Counted from the stretch's first letter, positions 26,616 through 35,608 are shown. The stretch: 64,000 nt of DNA from an uncultured Porphyromonas sp. (GCF_900541275.1 NZ_UQJH01000001.1:1-64000), one strand, 5' to 3'. Numbers and translations are program-made. The notes: generated by a model not told the origin, from the sequence alone.

Positions 26616-26658
26616 AACTCTTCCTTGTGTAATTAGTGTCTACGGTTAGTGTTCGGCG

Positions 26659-26696
26659 ATAGGGGGATTACCTCCCCTATCTTCTGTACAAATATA
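26659..26696 (-). promoter_or_regulatory. ytxH-like operon -7 box and leader hairpin
   Basis: TATATTTG (26689-26696, minus strand) matches TAnnTTTG. Immediately inside the expected transcript, GATAGGGG (26659-26666) pairs with CCCCTATC (26674-26681), so the RNA would begin with an 8-bp hairpin that could stabilise its 5' end. Confidence 0.55.
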
Positions 26697-26755
26697 CCTT
26701 TTTTCTAATACACAGACAATTCTGCTATCCTTTATTGCAAAAATACCATCGCGAC

Positions 26756-27604
26756 CTAAGGTCCCACTCGTCGGTCAAGGTAGTCCTCGACATTGGGCAG
26801 GTCCCCCGGCTCCGTCTCATCAGGGTAGCGGAGGCGGAGCTGTGCGAGACAGATCCGAGTCAGGCAGACATTTCGCCAGCCGGTGATGTCGATGGCGTCC
26901 ATGTCTGCTGGACTGATCCCGGTGTACTCGTTGGTGAGGGACGTGAGGGAGCGGTAGTGGTGTCGCCAGTGAGGGTCGAGGGCAGCGCTAAGCACCATGG
27001 TGCAGATCGCCTCCTTATGCTTGAGCCAATACTCTGCCGTCGGGTGTAGCCGCCGTATCGCTCCGAGGAGGATGCTTAAGTCAAAGCGGACGTTGTGGCA
27101 GACGAGGACGGAGGATCTCTTGATGAGCGGAAGGAGCAGCTCGAGGAGCTCTTCCTCGCTCTTCCCCATGATCTGGAGTGTGTGGGTGTCCAAGTGGTGT
27201 ACCCTCCTCGCTTCGTCGCTGCCGGCATTGCTCTGCTCCACCAGCACCACGCCGTGACAGAGCTCACGGTATTGATCGTCTAAGCCCAGCCAAGCTGCCT
27301 GCACGATGCGGTCTTCCTCGCCCTGCCGGATCGAGAGCCCGGTGGTCTGCAGGTCGAGGATAAAGTAGCGTGGGTAGATCCCTTGCCTCTCAGCTGTCAG
27401 CCTCTCCAGCTCCTCGGTAGGCACCATAGGTGGCTGGAGCTGCTTCAGTAGCTCTGCGTAGGGGATAGAGGGTGATGACATAGGTACATTAGGCTTCCTC
27501 TTGACGGTGTGATTGCGGTAGCCGGCACGCCTCAAAAGAGTATCGCCGAGGAGCAGGTAGACCAGCACCACGGCGATAAGGATAAGTAGTCCTGCTTGGC
27601 TCAT
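26756..27604 (-). CDS. Membrane-anchored DnaQ-like (DEDD-fold) protein, probably degenerate
   Basis: A 282-residue protein with an N-terminal membrane anchor (residues 5-20, GLLILIAVVLVYLLLG) and a DnaQ-like exonuclease fold from about residue 78. Exo I reads FILDLQTTGL, with Gln86 where active enzymes have Glu (D-x-E). Exo II is intact (CHNVRFDLSIL, Asp175). In the Exo III region (ADMDAIDITG) the expected His/Tyr before the last Asp is not evident. It starts 9 bp after the proS stop, so it is probably co-transcribed. It could be a pseudoenzyme or a nuclease with a changed site. Confidence 0.75.
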   Translation of the reverse strand: MSQAGLLILIAVVLVYLLLGDTLLRRAGYRNHTVKRKPNVPMSSPSIPYAELLKQLQPPMVPTEELERLTAERQGIYPRYFILDLQTTGLSIRQGEEDRIVQAAWLGLDDQYRELCHGVVLVEQSNAGSDEARRVHHLDTHTLQIMGKSEEELLELLLPLIKRSSVLVCHNVRFDLSILLGAIRRLHPTAEYWLKHKEAICTMVLSAALDPHWRHHYRSLTSLTNEYTGISPADMDAIDITGWRNVCLTRICLAQLRLRYPDETEPGDLPNVEDYLDRRVGP

Positions 27605-27613
27605 CGAGCCTTA

Positions 27614-29095
27614 TCAGTAGGAGCAGGCAAAGAGTACTCGGCGCTCGGAGGGCTTGCCGGTCAGGATGTCCTTACCCGGCTCGTCCGGCTGACCGAGTGG
27701 GATGCATCGGATCGTCGCCTTGGTCAGGTCCTTGATGCGCTCCTCGGTCTCGGCGGTGCCGTCCCAGTGCGCCATTACGAAGCCACCGGCCTCGACCTTC
27801 TCGCAGAAGTCGTCCCAGTCGTCGCAGCTGTAGGTGTGTGCGGTACGGAAGTCAAGGGCGCGCTTGTAGAGATTCTCCTGGATCTGATCCAGCAGATCCT
27901 CGACCCGCTTGCCGATGCCCTCGTAGGGGACGGTCTCCTTCTCCAGCGTGTCTCGGCGCATCACCTCTATCGTCCCCTCCTCGACGTCGCGAGGTCCGAG
28001 GGCGAGGCGAACCGGTACGCCCTTCATCTCGTACTCGGAGAACTTCCACCCCGGCTTCTTGTTGTCCGCATCGTCGTACTTTACCTTAATGTCGTGATCG
28101 CGAAGTTCCTTGATGAGCGGCTCCACCAGCTCGGTGATCTGAGCACGCTCCTCATCACTCTTGTAGATCGGGATGATCACAACATCGATAGGAGCCAGCG
28201 CAGGCGGCAGCACCAGTCCGTTGTCGTCAGAGTGGGTCATGATCAGTGCGCCCATCAGGCGGGTCGATACGCCCCACGAGGTGGCCCAGACCAGTTTCTC
28301 CTCGCCATCCTTGTCGGCAAAGGTGACGTCAAAGGCCTTGGCAAAGTTTTGCCCCAAGAAGTGTGACGTACCGCTCTGCAACGCTTTCCCATCCTGCATC
28401 ATCGCCTCAATGGTGTAGGTGTCGATGGCACCGGCAAAGCGCTCTGTGGGCGTCTTTACGCCGCGGATGACCGGCATAGCCATCTTTTTCTCAGCAAAGT
28501 CAGCATACACCCGGAGCATCTGACGAGCACGCTCCTGAGCCTCCTCCTCGGTGGCATGGGCGGTGTGACCCTCCTGCCAGAGGAACTCGCTCGTGCGGAG
28601 GAAGAGACGGGTACGCATCTCCCAGCGCATGACGTTGCACCACTGATTGCAGAGCAGGGGAAGGTCGCGCCAGGAGTGGATCCAATTCTTGTACGTATTC
28701 CAGATCACCGTCTCTGAGGTGGGGCGGATGATCAGCTCCTCATCGAGCTTGGCCTCGGGGTCGACGATGACAGCAGACTCGTCTTCTGTCGCCTTGAGCC
28801 GGTAGTGGGTCACCACGGCGCACTCCTTGGCAAAGCCCTTGACATGCTCCGCCTCCCGGCTGAGGAAGGACTTAGGGATCAGGAGGGGAAAGTAGGCGTT
28901 GCTTACGCCGGTCTCCTTGAATGACTTATCGAGAAGCTCCTTCATCCGCTCCCAGATAGCGAAGCCGTATGGCTTGATGACCATACAGCCGCGGACGGCA
29001 GCATTCTCCGCTAGGTCAGCCTTCAGTACGATGTCGTTGTACCACTGGGAGTAATTCTCTGACCGGGGCGTGATTGCCTTGATTTTCTTAGCCAT
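27614..29095 (-). CDS. proS: Prolyl-tRNA synthetase (type 3)
   Basis: A 493-residue class II synthetase charging tRNA-Pro; cytosolic. It is the archaeal/eukaryotic-like short form without an editing insertion. It begins MAKKIKAITPRSENYSQWY, with class II motifs around YFPLLIPKSF, RTRLFLRTSEFLWQEGHTAH and SGTSHFLGQNFAKAF. The C-terminal anticodon-binding and Zn-like region ends in a Tyr (VLFACSY), as in this subtype. ATG 29095 is preferred over an in-frame TTG four codons upstream. TACCTTTG lies 38 bp upstream. Confidence 0.96.
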   Translation of the reverse strand: MAKKIKAITPRSENYSQWYNDIVLKADLAENAAVRGCMVIKPYGFAIWERMKELLDKSFKETGVSNAYFPLLIPKSFLSREAEHVKGFAKECAVVTHYRLKATEDESAVIVDPEAKLDEELIIRPTSETVIWNTYKNWIHSWRDLPLLCNQWCNVMRWEMRTRLFLRTSEFLWQEGHTAHATEEEAQERARQMLRVYADFAEKKMAMPVIRGVKTPTERFAGAIDTYTIEAMMQDGKALQSGTSHFLGQNFAKAFDVTFADKDGEEKLVWATSWGVSTRLMGALIMTHSDDNGLVLPPALAPIDVVIIPIYKSDEERAQITELVEPLIKELRDHDIKVKYDDADNKKPGWKFSEYEMKGVPVRLALGPRDVEEGTIEVMRRDTLEKETVPYEGIGKRVEDLLDQIQENLYKRALDFRTAHTYSCDDWDDFCEKVEAGGFVMAHWDGTAETEERIKDLTKATIRCIPLGQPDEPGKDILTGKPSERRVLFACSY

Positions 29096-29132
29096 ATTCT
29101 TTGGCAATTTTATTGAAAGTATGTTTGGGTAA

Positions 29133-29140
29133 CAAAGGTA
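29133..29140 (-). promoter_or_regulatory. proS -7 box
   Basis: TACCTTTG on the minus strand, an exact consensus match. It lies between the PPTase stop and proS and separates proS from the upstream ribE-PPTase operon. Confidence 0.75.
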
Positions 29141-29157
29141 CCACTTTTTACATATCC

Positions 29158-29745
29158 TCAGAGGACGATCAGACGCTCCTCCACCTCGGGGGCGGTGATA
29201 AAGGCGAGGACGAGCGGGTCCGGATAGGTGTGGTGGCTCTCGGAGAGAGTACTTAGTTCGCTGCCCGACCTGTAGGATACCGATACCTCACCGAGGCGAC
29301 TGACAGCGAAGTGTCCCGGTGCGAGGAGGGTGATGTCCGTCTGGAAGTCCCGCACGTAGCGACTGAAGGCCTTGAAGATCGCCTCCTTGGCACTCCATAG
29401 CTCAAGTGGGCTTATCTGTGGGTAGTTCGCCATTGCCCGGCGATCTGCCTCCGTGGTGTAACGTGGGAGGATCCTCGCGGCCTGATCCGCCTTATCCTCC
29501 ACATCGATGCCCACCGGTAGTAGTCCCGCAGGAGCCACCTGGAGGGCAACGCTGCAGTGGCAGTCGGAGGAGGAGTAGAGGAGGTCGGGTCGGTTGGGGA
29601 AGTAGGGCGCTCCGTCTGTGTAATGAGCCACATGCGGCAGCTCCTCGTCGGCAAAGAGCCGCCGGAGTCCACGCTTCAGCGTCAGGTGGGTATCCTCTCT
29701 TGAGTCAATGCGGGGGATCACCACCACTGAGGACCGGTTAGTCAT
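29158..29745 (-). CDS. 4'-phosphopantetheinyl transferase (Sfp-type)
   Basis: A 195-residue enzyme expected to transfer the phosphopantetheine arm of CoA to acyl or peptidyl carrier proteins. The two magnesium/CoA motifs are present, GIDVEDKAD near 110 and WSAKEAIFKAF near 147. This is somewhat shorter than classical Sfp. It overlaps gldE by 4 bp and is the last gene of a six-gene operon. Which carrier protein it serves (fatty acid ACP or a secondary pathway) cannot be told. Confidence 0.88.
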   Translation of the reverse strand: MTNRSSVVVIPRIDSREDTHLTLKRGLRRLFADEELPHVAHYTDGAPYFPNRPDLLYSSSDCHCSVALQVAPAGLLPVGIDVEDKADQAARILPRYTTEADRRAMANYPQISPLELWSAKEAIFKAFSRYVRDFQTDITLLAPGHFAVSRLGEVSVSYRSGSELSTLSESHHTYPDPLVLAFITAPEVEERLIVL

Positions 29746-31121
29746 GGTCTCTCCTCAGTCTCTTGCTTCCTCACCTCGTCGTCCTGAGTCTTCTCCGGGT
29801 CGGGGATGAAGAGGATCTTGCTGATGCGCCTGTTTGTGATGGAGAGCACCTTGAATTGATGCCCGTCGATAGTGATCACCTCATTGACCTGGGGAAAGTC
29901 CCCCTTCACCTCCAGCAGCAGTCCCGCCAGCGTCTCCGCCTCGTCCGATACCCTTAAGATGGCATCGTAGTCCTCCACCTTGACGATGCGGAGGAAGTCA
30001 AGGATGCTGATCTTGCCATCAAAGACAAAGGACCCGTCTGGAAGCTCCTTGTAGAGCTGCTCGTCCTCATCGTACTCGTCCTCGATGTCTCCGACGATCT
30101 CCTCTAATAGATCCTCCATCGTCACCAGACCGCTCGTACCACCATACTCATCCACCACGATCGCCATATGGCGACGCTCCTTACGGAAGACCTCCAGCAT
30201 ATGGCTTACCTTCACGTCCTCTGGTGTGTATAGTACCTCTCTCAGCAATCCCTCCCATCGGAAGTCGGGTGCCTCGCTGAGATGCTGTAGGAGGTCCTTG
30301 GCGTACAGGATCCCCTTGATCGAGTCGATCCGCTTGTAGTAGACCGGTATGCGCGAGTAGCCGCACTCCTCGACGAAGGAGAGCACCTCCGCATAGGGTG
30401 TTGAGAGCTCCAGCGCCGCCATATCGATCCTCGGTGTCATCACCTCGGAGACAGTCTTGCGCTGGAAGAGCAGTATCTCATTCAGCACCCCCTGCTCCTC
30501 GCTGTCCTCCGTTGTCAGTTCGATTGCCTTGCTGAGGTCCTCTCGGTCGAGCTCAGACTTATTCTTTGTCAGGGACTTGCCAATCACTTCGCCCATACGG
30601 ACGAGAGCCTTATTAATCCCTTTGAGGGCGCCATAGAAGGTGAAGAGAGTGGTGACATTACGACGTGCCACCCTGAGCGGATCCATCTGTGTGGAGACCT
30701 TCGGGATAATCTCGCCCACCAGCAGGATCGCAAAGGTGATGACCACCACCTGCAGTATGAAGCCGAGCGTACGCGCATGGGAGAAGTCCAGCGTCTGATT
30801 GACGACCGAGTCACTCAGCATCACGATCGCCGTATTGACGAAGTTATTGGAGATCAATATCGTGCTGAGCATATACTCTCCATGCTCCAGCAGATAGATC
30901 ACCTTCTTGTCCCGCTCCTCCTTAGAGGATTTCAGCTCCTCCAGTTGCGATGGGGTGAGGGCGAAGTAGGCCACTTCCGATGAGGAGCAAAAGCCACTGT
31001 AGTAGAGACAGACTGCGATAAGTACCAGAGTAATGACCAGCGTCACGATGCCCTCCGGTCCCAGTGGGATCACGCCCACGCCCTTTAGTAGCCCGCTACT
31101 GATGTATTCGATGCCTTCCAA
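29742..31121 (-). CDS. gldE: GldE-like HlyC/CorC family membrane protein
   Basis: A 459-residue inner-membrane protein with an N-terminal DUF21 (CNNM) transmembrane domain (four hydrophobic segments, about 20-180). A CBS pair follows (TVSEVMTPRIDM and AIVVDEYGGTSGLVTMEDLLEE), then a C-terminal CorC_HlyC domain (about 365-440). It matches the gliding-motility-associated GldE of Bacteroidota, whose relatives are Mg/Co transporters. No other gld gene is nearby; the order ssb-gldE-PPTase is common in non-gliding Bacteroidales, so a motility role should not be assumed. Confidence 0.88.
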   Translation of the reverse strand: MEGIEYISSGLLKGVGVIPLGPEGIVTLVITLVLIAVCLYYSGFCSSSEVAYFALTPSQLEELKSSKEERDKKVIYLLEHGEYMLSTILISNNFVNTAIVMLSDSVVNQTLDFSHARTLGFILQVVVITFAILLVGEIIPKVSTQMDPLRVARRNVTTLFTFYGALKGINKALVRMGEVIGKSLTKNKSELDREDLSKAIELTTEDSEEQGVLNEILLFQRKTVSEVMTPRIDMAALELSTPYAEVLSFVEECGYSRIPVYYKRIDSIKGILYAKDLLQHLSEAPDFRWEGLLREVLYTPEDVKVSHMLEVFRKERRHMAIVVDEYGGTSGLVTMEDLLEEIVGDIEDEYDEDEQLYKELPDGSFVFDGKISILDFLRIVKVEDYDAILRVSDEAETLAGLLLEVKGDFPQVNEVITIDGHQFKVLSITNRRISKILFIPDPEKTQDDEVRKQETEERP

Positions 31122-31157
31122 GGATAAAAATTGCTATACTGTCTATCATCGGGGGGG

Positions 31158-31592
31158 TCAAAAAGGCAGACCAGACTCCGCATCCTTACTGAGCGTCTCT
31201 CTATAGTCTGCGTAAGGCGAAGTGATCGACGCCTCCTGAGGGGTCACTGTCTTGGGCTGAGGCTTAGAGATGAGAGCCACCTGCTCAGCAATGATCATCG
31301 CCTTGCGATTGTATCTATCCTCTCCACTGCGGTACCTCTTATAAGTCAGTCTGCCGACCACCCGAACCTTATACCCCTTACGGACGTGGGCCTCCACATA
31401 GTGAGCGGGCTCCCGGTAGCAGACGACGTCATGCCAGTCTGTCACCGCTCCACCCGGGGTGTCGGGGAGGAGACTGTCTGTCGCCACGCTGAATGATGCC
31501 ATGCAGGTCCTCTCATCCAGGTAGCGGATCAGCGGGTCATGCCCCACGTTTCCCTGCAGCTCTACCCTGCAGTATGTATCGCTGTCACCCAT
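31158..31592 (-). CDS. ssb: Single-stranded DNA-binding protein
   Basis: A 144-residue OB-fold protein that coats single-stranded DNA in replication and repair. The fold is visible from YCRVELQGNVGHDP through FSVATDS, DWHDVVCYREPAHYVEAHVRKG and RVVGRLTYKRY. The C-terminal tip reads ESGLPF, a variant of the acidic protein-docking tip (typically DDIPF) with fewer acidic residues. It lies 3 bp after hisS and 36 bp before gldE in one operon. Confidence 0.9.
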   Translation of the reverse strand: MGDSDTYCRVELQGNVGHDPLIRYLDERTCMASFSVATDSLLPDTPGGAVTDWHDVVCYREPAHYVEAHVRKGYKVRVVGRLTYKRYRSGEDRYNRKAMIIAEQVALISKPQPKTVTPQEASITSPYADYRETLSKDAESGLPF

Positions 31593-31595
31593 GAC

Positions 31596-32957
31596 TCACG
31601 ACCGGAGGAGAGCTATCAGCTCCTCGGTGGTATAGCTCTGCTGCTCACCCGACTCCATATCCTTGACGCTAATGGTATGTTGCTCGATCTCGTCATCGCC
31701 GATGAAAGCAACGTAAGGGATCGAGAGTGCATTGGCGTAGGACATCTGCTTCTTCATCTTCGCATCGTCCGGGTAGACCTCCGCCGTGATCCCCTCACTG
31801 CGGAGCACGCCGAGTAGGGGAAGGATGTAGTCCAAGGCTTTCTCCCCAAAGTTGATGAAGAGCAGCTGCGTCCCCGAGTGGGTCGATTCGGGATAGAGAT
31901 CCAGCGCCTCCAGTACGTCGAAGATCCGCTCCGCACCAAAGGAAATCCCCACACCGCTCATACCACTCTGCCCAAATACTCCTGTGAGATTGTCATACCG
32001 ACCTCCACCGGTGATGCTCCCCATAGGGGTGTCGAGCGCTTTCACCTCGAAGATAGTCCCTGTGTAGTAGTCCAAGCCGCGTGCCAATGAGAGGTCCAGC
32101 CGAACCTCATTTTGCATGCGACAGTGGTGTAGCTTGTCGAGGATGTAGGTCAGCTCCTCCACCCCCTTGCGACCCACCTCGCTCTCGCGGAAGAGGTCGG
32201 CGAGCTTCTCCAGCTTCTCCTCATTGCTTCCCGAGATACCGAGGATCGGCTTTAAGCGACTGATCGCCTCCTCGCCGATGCCCTTGCCACGCAGTTCCTC
32301 CTCGACACCCTCCCAGCCGATCTTCTCCAGCTTGTCGATGGAGACGGTCAGGTCGATGATGTTCTCGATCCCCAGCTGCTCGCTGATGGCAGTGAGCAAC
32401 TTCCGATTATTGAGGAGGATCACGACCCGCACGCCCAGCTTGGCGAAGACGGTATCGATGATCTGTGTCAGCTCCACCTCATGCAGGAGGGAGTCGGAGC
32501 CGATCACGTCGGCATCGCACTGGTAAAACTCGCGGTACCGACCCTTCTGGGGGCGATCCGCACGCCATACCGGCTGTATCTGGTACCGCTTGAAGGGGAG
32601 GGTGATCTCATTACGGTGCTGCACCACATACCGAGCAAAGGGGACCGTTAGGTCATACCGCAACCCACGATCGCAGGCTCGGGAGGCAAAGTCAGCCGGA
32701 TCGATCGTCAGCAGCTCCTGCCGGTCGAAGTCCTTGAGGCTGTCGCCCGAGTTGAGGATGCGGAAGATCAGCCGATCCCCCTCGTCGCCATACTTCCCGA
32801 GTAGGGTGGAGAGGTTCTCCATCGCCGGCGTCTGTATCTCGCGATAGCCATAGAGCCGGTAGGTGCTGATGATCGTATTGAGTATGTAATTGCGCTTCGC
32901 CATCTCCTCGGGGGAGAAGTCACGAGTGCCCTTGGGTATGCTTGGTTTCTGAGCCAT
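31596..32957 (-). CDS. hisS: Histidyl-tRNA synthetase
   Basis: A 453-residue class II synthetase charging tRNA-His. It begins with the family's IPKGTRDFSPEEM. It has motif 2 in RYQIQPVWRADRPQKGRYREFYQCD, the histidine-binding LARGLDYYTGTIFE and motif 3 around GGGRYDNLTG and GVGISFGAERIFD. The anticodon-binding domain occupies the C-terminal 100 residues. Third gene of the ribE-to-PPTase operon, 27 bp after the nitroreductase gene. Confidence 0.97.
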   Translation of the reverse strand: MAQKPSIPKGTRDFSPEEMAKRNYILNTIISTYRLYGYREIQTPAMENLSTLLGKYGDEGDRLIFRILNSGDSLKDFDRQELLTIDPADFASRACDRGLRYDLTVPFARYVVQHRNEITLPFKRYQIQPVWRADRPQKGRYREFYQCDADVIGSDSLLHEVELTQIIDTVFAKLGVRVVILLNNRKLLTAISEQLGIENIIDLTVSIDKLEKIGWEGVEEELRGKGIGEEAISRLKPILGISGSNEEKLEKLADLFRESEVGRKGVEELTYILDKLHHCRMQNEVRLDLSLARGLDYYTGTIFEVKALDTPMGSITGGGRYDNLTGVFGQSGMSGVGISFGAERIFDVLEALDLYPESTHSGTQLLFINFGEKALDYILPLLGVLRSEGITAEVYPDDAKMKKQMSYANALSIPYVAFIGDDEIEQHTISVKDMESGEQQSYTTEELIALLRS

Positions 32958-32984
32958 AAATGATGTTGCTACAGAGGGATGAGG

Positions 32985-33542
32985 TTAGTACGTATTATAG
33001 GAGCGGATCTTGTCCATCTTCTTCCTGGTCTTGGGTCGCATAGGGTCGTCGGAGTAGCCGAGCGACACCACCAGCTGGACCGTCTTCTCCCGAGGTATCC
33101 GGAGGATGTCCTGGATCTTCTTATTATCCACCCAGCCTATGACGCAGGTGTCAAGCCCCTCGCTGCGTGCTGCCAGCGTGAGATAGCCCACGGCGATACC
33201 GATGTCGATCCGGGAGAAGTGCTGTTTCTTGAGGAGGTTTCCTACTTTTGCCGCCACATTGGCTGCCTCCTCGACTACGACGATGAGCGCAGGCGCCTCC
33301 TTGGCGAAGGTGTTCATTGATGGGAGTAGGGGGGAGGTGAGACACTTCGCGACAGCGACCTTGAGCTCCGGATCATCAACGACGATGAAGCGCCAGGGTT
33401 GCGAATTGGTGGCAGATGGTGCCAAGTGTGTCAGATCAAGTATGCGCTCGATTGCCTCACGTGGTACCGGCTTATCGAGATACTTGCGAGTACTCTGGCG
33501 CGACTGGATCAGCTCGCTGAGAGGGTTGCTGTCGGGGTCCAT
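32985..33542 (-). CDS. Nitroreductase family flavoprotein
   Basis: A 185-residue FMN-dependent oxidoreductase. The flavin-binding N-terminus SRQSTRKYLDKPVP and APSATNSQPWRFIVV are diagnostic, and DIGIAVGYLTLAARSEGLDTCVIGW forms the second half of the site. It may reduce quinones, nitro compounds or a metabolite. Its position 9 bp after ribE links it to flavin supply. Substrate unknown. Confidence 0.9.
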   Translation of the reverse strand: MDPDSNPLSELIQSRQSTRKYLDKPVPREAIERILDLTHLAPSATNSQPWRFIVVDDPELKVAVAKCLTSPLLPSMNTFAKEAPALIVVVEEAANVAAKVGNLLKKQHFSRIDIGIAVGYLTLAARSEGLDTCVIGWVDNKKIQDILRIPREKTVQLVVSLGYSDDPMRPKTRKKMDKIRSYNTY

Positions 33543-33551
33543 GGGAGAGAG

Positions 33552-34169
33552 TTACTGACGGAAGGTGATAAGCTTGGCGAGGTACTTGCCGATGATGTCA
33601 AACTCGAGATTGACCCGCTTCCCCTCCGACAGGTCACCAAAGTTGGTGATCTCCTTGGTGTAGGGAATGATGGCGACCTTGAAGGTGTCTCTCTCGGAGT
33701 CCACCACTGTGAGGCTGACGCCATTGATGCAGACAGAGCCCTTCTCCACAGTGGTGTAGCCACGAGCTGCCATCTCGTCAGTGACACTGTAGCGGAAGGT
33801 GTAGTAGGTACTTCCACCCACATCCTCCAGCCCGATGCACTCGGCAGTGGTATCGACATGCCCCTGGACGATATGCCCATCGAGGCGACCATCACTCCTC
33901 ATGCTCCGCTCCACATTGACCCGATCACCGGGCTTGAGGTCGCCGAGGTTGGAGCGCTCAAGGGTCTCCTGCACCGCGGTGACTGTGTAGCTCTTCTCCT
34001 CAGGATGGATTGAGACAACTGTCAGGCAGACTCCATTGTGCGCCACGCTTTGGTCTATCGCCAACTCGTCCCAAAAGGGGACGGTCAGGGTAAGGTCCAC
34101 ATTGGTACTATTGTGAGGGTGATCCACGCGGAGCACCTTTGCCGTTGTCTCGACTATTCCGGAAAACAT
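33552..34169 (-). CDS. ribE: Riboflavin synthase alpha chain
   Basis: A 205-residue enzyme that dismutates two lumazines to riboflavin. It consists of two homologous lumazine-binding domains, each with the paired signatures: MFSGIVET with NGVCLTVVS, and DGHIVQGHVDTTA with INGVSLTVVD. First gene of a six-gene operon. A TAAATTTG -7 box lies at 34207-34214, and a 15-bp palindrome sits at the expected transcription start, so a repressor may act there. Confidence 0.95.
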   Translation of the reverse strand: MFSGIVETTAKVLRVDHPHNSTNVDLTLTVPFWDELAIDQSVAHNGVCLTVVSIHPEEKSYTVTAVQETLERSNLGDLKPGDRVNVERSMRSDGRLDGHIVQGHVDTTAECIGLEDVGGSTYYTFRYSVTDEMAARGYTTVEKGSVCINGVSLTVVDSERDTFKVAIIPYTKEITNFGDLSEGKRVNLEFDIIGKYLAKLITFRQ

Positions 34170-34190
34170 ATAGAGGATTACTTACTGATA

Positions 34191-34205
34191 ACTATCACTG
34201 ATAGT
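34191..34205. promoter_or_regulatory. Palindromic operator candidate at the ribE promoter
   Basis: ACTATCACTGATAGT is a 15-bp palindrome about a central base. On the minus strand its 13-bp core CTATCAGTGATAG is identical to the core of tetO2. It begins directly inside the -7 box and covers the expected +1 region of the ribE operon, a classical repressor position. A direct repeat of the half site (TATCAGT) continues into the leader. Confidence 0.5.
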
Positions 34206-34206
34206 G

Positions 34207-34214
34207 CAAATTTA
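34207..34214 (-). promoter_or_regulatory. ribE operon -7 box
   Basis: TAAATTTG on the minus strand matches TAnnTTTG. It precedes the six-gene unit ribE-nitroreductase-hisS-ssb-gldE-PPTase, whose internal gaps are all 36 bp or less. Confidence 0.65.
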
Positions 34215-34225
34215 CCCAAAAGGCA

Positions 34226-35608
34226 TTACCTGCCCAATTCCCCCTCCTTGATCCACTCCGTCATCATCTCCAGAGCCTCGCTCGAGAAGCCGGGCTTGAG
34301 CTGGACGTACTCGCCCGGGAGACCGGTGCTGCAGGGTAGAAAAAGGTGATTGAGCCCTGCAATCTCTTCTGTCGTCACACCGGAGGATGCTGTCGCAAGG
34401 CGCTTGATTGCGCCGAGATTGTCTGACGCCTCCACCTGCATATCCTTACTCCCATTAAGAGCCAGTATCGGGCAGGTGATCCGCGGAAGGAGGGCGGAGG
34501 GATCGCTCCTGAGGAACTCCTTATAGTATGGTGTGGAGGTCGCATCAAGCATCGATCGGAAGTCCCTGTCGCTGAGCACCATCGCTCTCGTGCCGGCTCG
34601 CTGCTCCTCGCGGACCAGCGGTAGCACCCTCTCGAAGTAGCCCCGCATCAGCGTAGAGTCCTCCGCTCGGGTCGTGGAGTGGTAGGCGAGATCCTTGAAT
34701 GTCTCACTGGTAATCTTGGCGAAGTCCTCCTTTGCCTCGGGGGAGATCAGGCTTGACATCATTACTACATTCTGGTATGTGATGATCTCCACACCTGAGG
34801 TCCCCGGGGCGGCAAGCAGCACGATGAAGTCGACCTCTGCCGGACTCTCTGCTGCGATCCTCTCGGCGATCAGTCCTCCCTCGCTGTGACCTATGAGACC
34901 CACCCTCGAGTAGCGTCCCGTCCCTCTGAGGTGCTCAAGTGCCGACTTGGCATCTGCCACGAAGTCACTCAGCATAGAGGCTCCGAATGCCCCCGTAGAC
35001 TCGCCCACTCCTCGCTTGTCATACCTCAGCACGGTGATGCCCTGCCGGGTGAGGTAGTCGGCTATGTCGCGGAGAGGCTTGTGTGGCCCCAGCTTCTCGT
35101 CCCTATCATTGGGTCCACTACCCGCCACTAGGACCACTGCGGTAGAACTCCTCCGCTCACTAGGCTCCGTCAGTGTGGCAGCGAGGGTCACCTCTCCCGA
35201 GGGGATGGAGAGCTCGGTGGCGTGGTAGGGGAGGTCGCCCTTGGGCTTGCTCTTCCGGTACTCACCTCGTATCAGATCCAGTCGAGTGGTAAACCCTTGC
35301 TGAGAGAAGTCTCCCCGGATCGTATCACCCTCGAGCTGACCGCTATAGCTGGCACCGATGGTGCGGCTCTGCCAGCTGAGCGTCCGGCTATCGGGGCTGA
35401 AGCTGATCTGCTCCACCGGGATCCCTCGGGCCCCCTGCTCCGGGCTGTCTAAGGTGGCGGAGTAGCCGTCGGTCCCCTCCGTGATGTGGAGCACAAGCGG
35501 CAGGCTGTAGGTTGGTGTGACCTGCAAGATCCCATGCCAAGTGTCGGCGATCTGAGCCTGGCAGGTGAGCGCAAGGATGGAGAGCGCAAGGATAATGTGG
35601 TTTCTCAT
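34226..35608 (-). CDS. Exported alpha/beta hydrolase
   Basis: A 460-residue exported serine hydrolase. After a signal peptide (1-18) comes a beta-rich N-terminal domain (about 20-115), then an alpha/beta-hydrolase fold. The oxyanion-side sequence is VVLVAGSGPNDRDE, the nucleophile elbow is GHSEGG (near residue 247), and the acid and His are likely in NGSKDMQVEA and GLNHLF. Bacteroidota homologues are often annotated as peptidases or esterases; the substrate is not known. A weak -7 box, TACCTTTC, lies 38 bp upstream, just after a strong terminator, so it is probably transcribed alone. Confidence 0.88.
   Translation of the reverse strand: MRNHIILALSILALTCQAQIADTWHGILQVTPTYSLPLVLHITEGTDGYSATLDSPEQGARGIPVEQISFSPDSRTLSWQSRTIGASYSGQLEGDTIRGDFSQQGFTTRLDLIRGEYRKSKPKGDLPYHATELSIPSGEVTLAATLTEPSERRSSTAVVLVAGSGPNDRDEKLGPHKPLRDIADYLTRQGITVLRYDKRGVGESTGAFGASMLSDFVADAKSALEHLRGTGRYSRVGLIGHSEGGLIAERIAAESPAEVDFIVLLAAPGTSGVEIITYQNVVMMSSLISPEAKEDFAKITSETFKDLAYHSTTRAEDSTLMRGYFERVLPLVREEQRAGTRAMVLSDRDFRSMLDATSTPYYKEFLRSDPSALLPRITCPILALNGSKDMQVEASDNLGAIKRLATASSGVTTEEIAGLNHLFLPCSTGLPGEYVQLKPGFSSEALEMMTEWIKEGELGR

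Noticed and set aside
29742..31121. Evidence of gliding motility from gldE
   Set aside because: GldE-like CorC proteins are common in non-motile Bacteroidales, and no other gld or spr gene is in the window.
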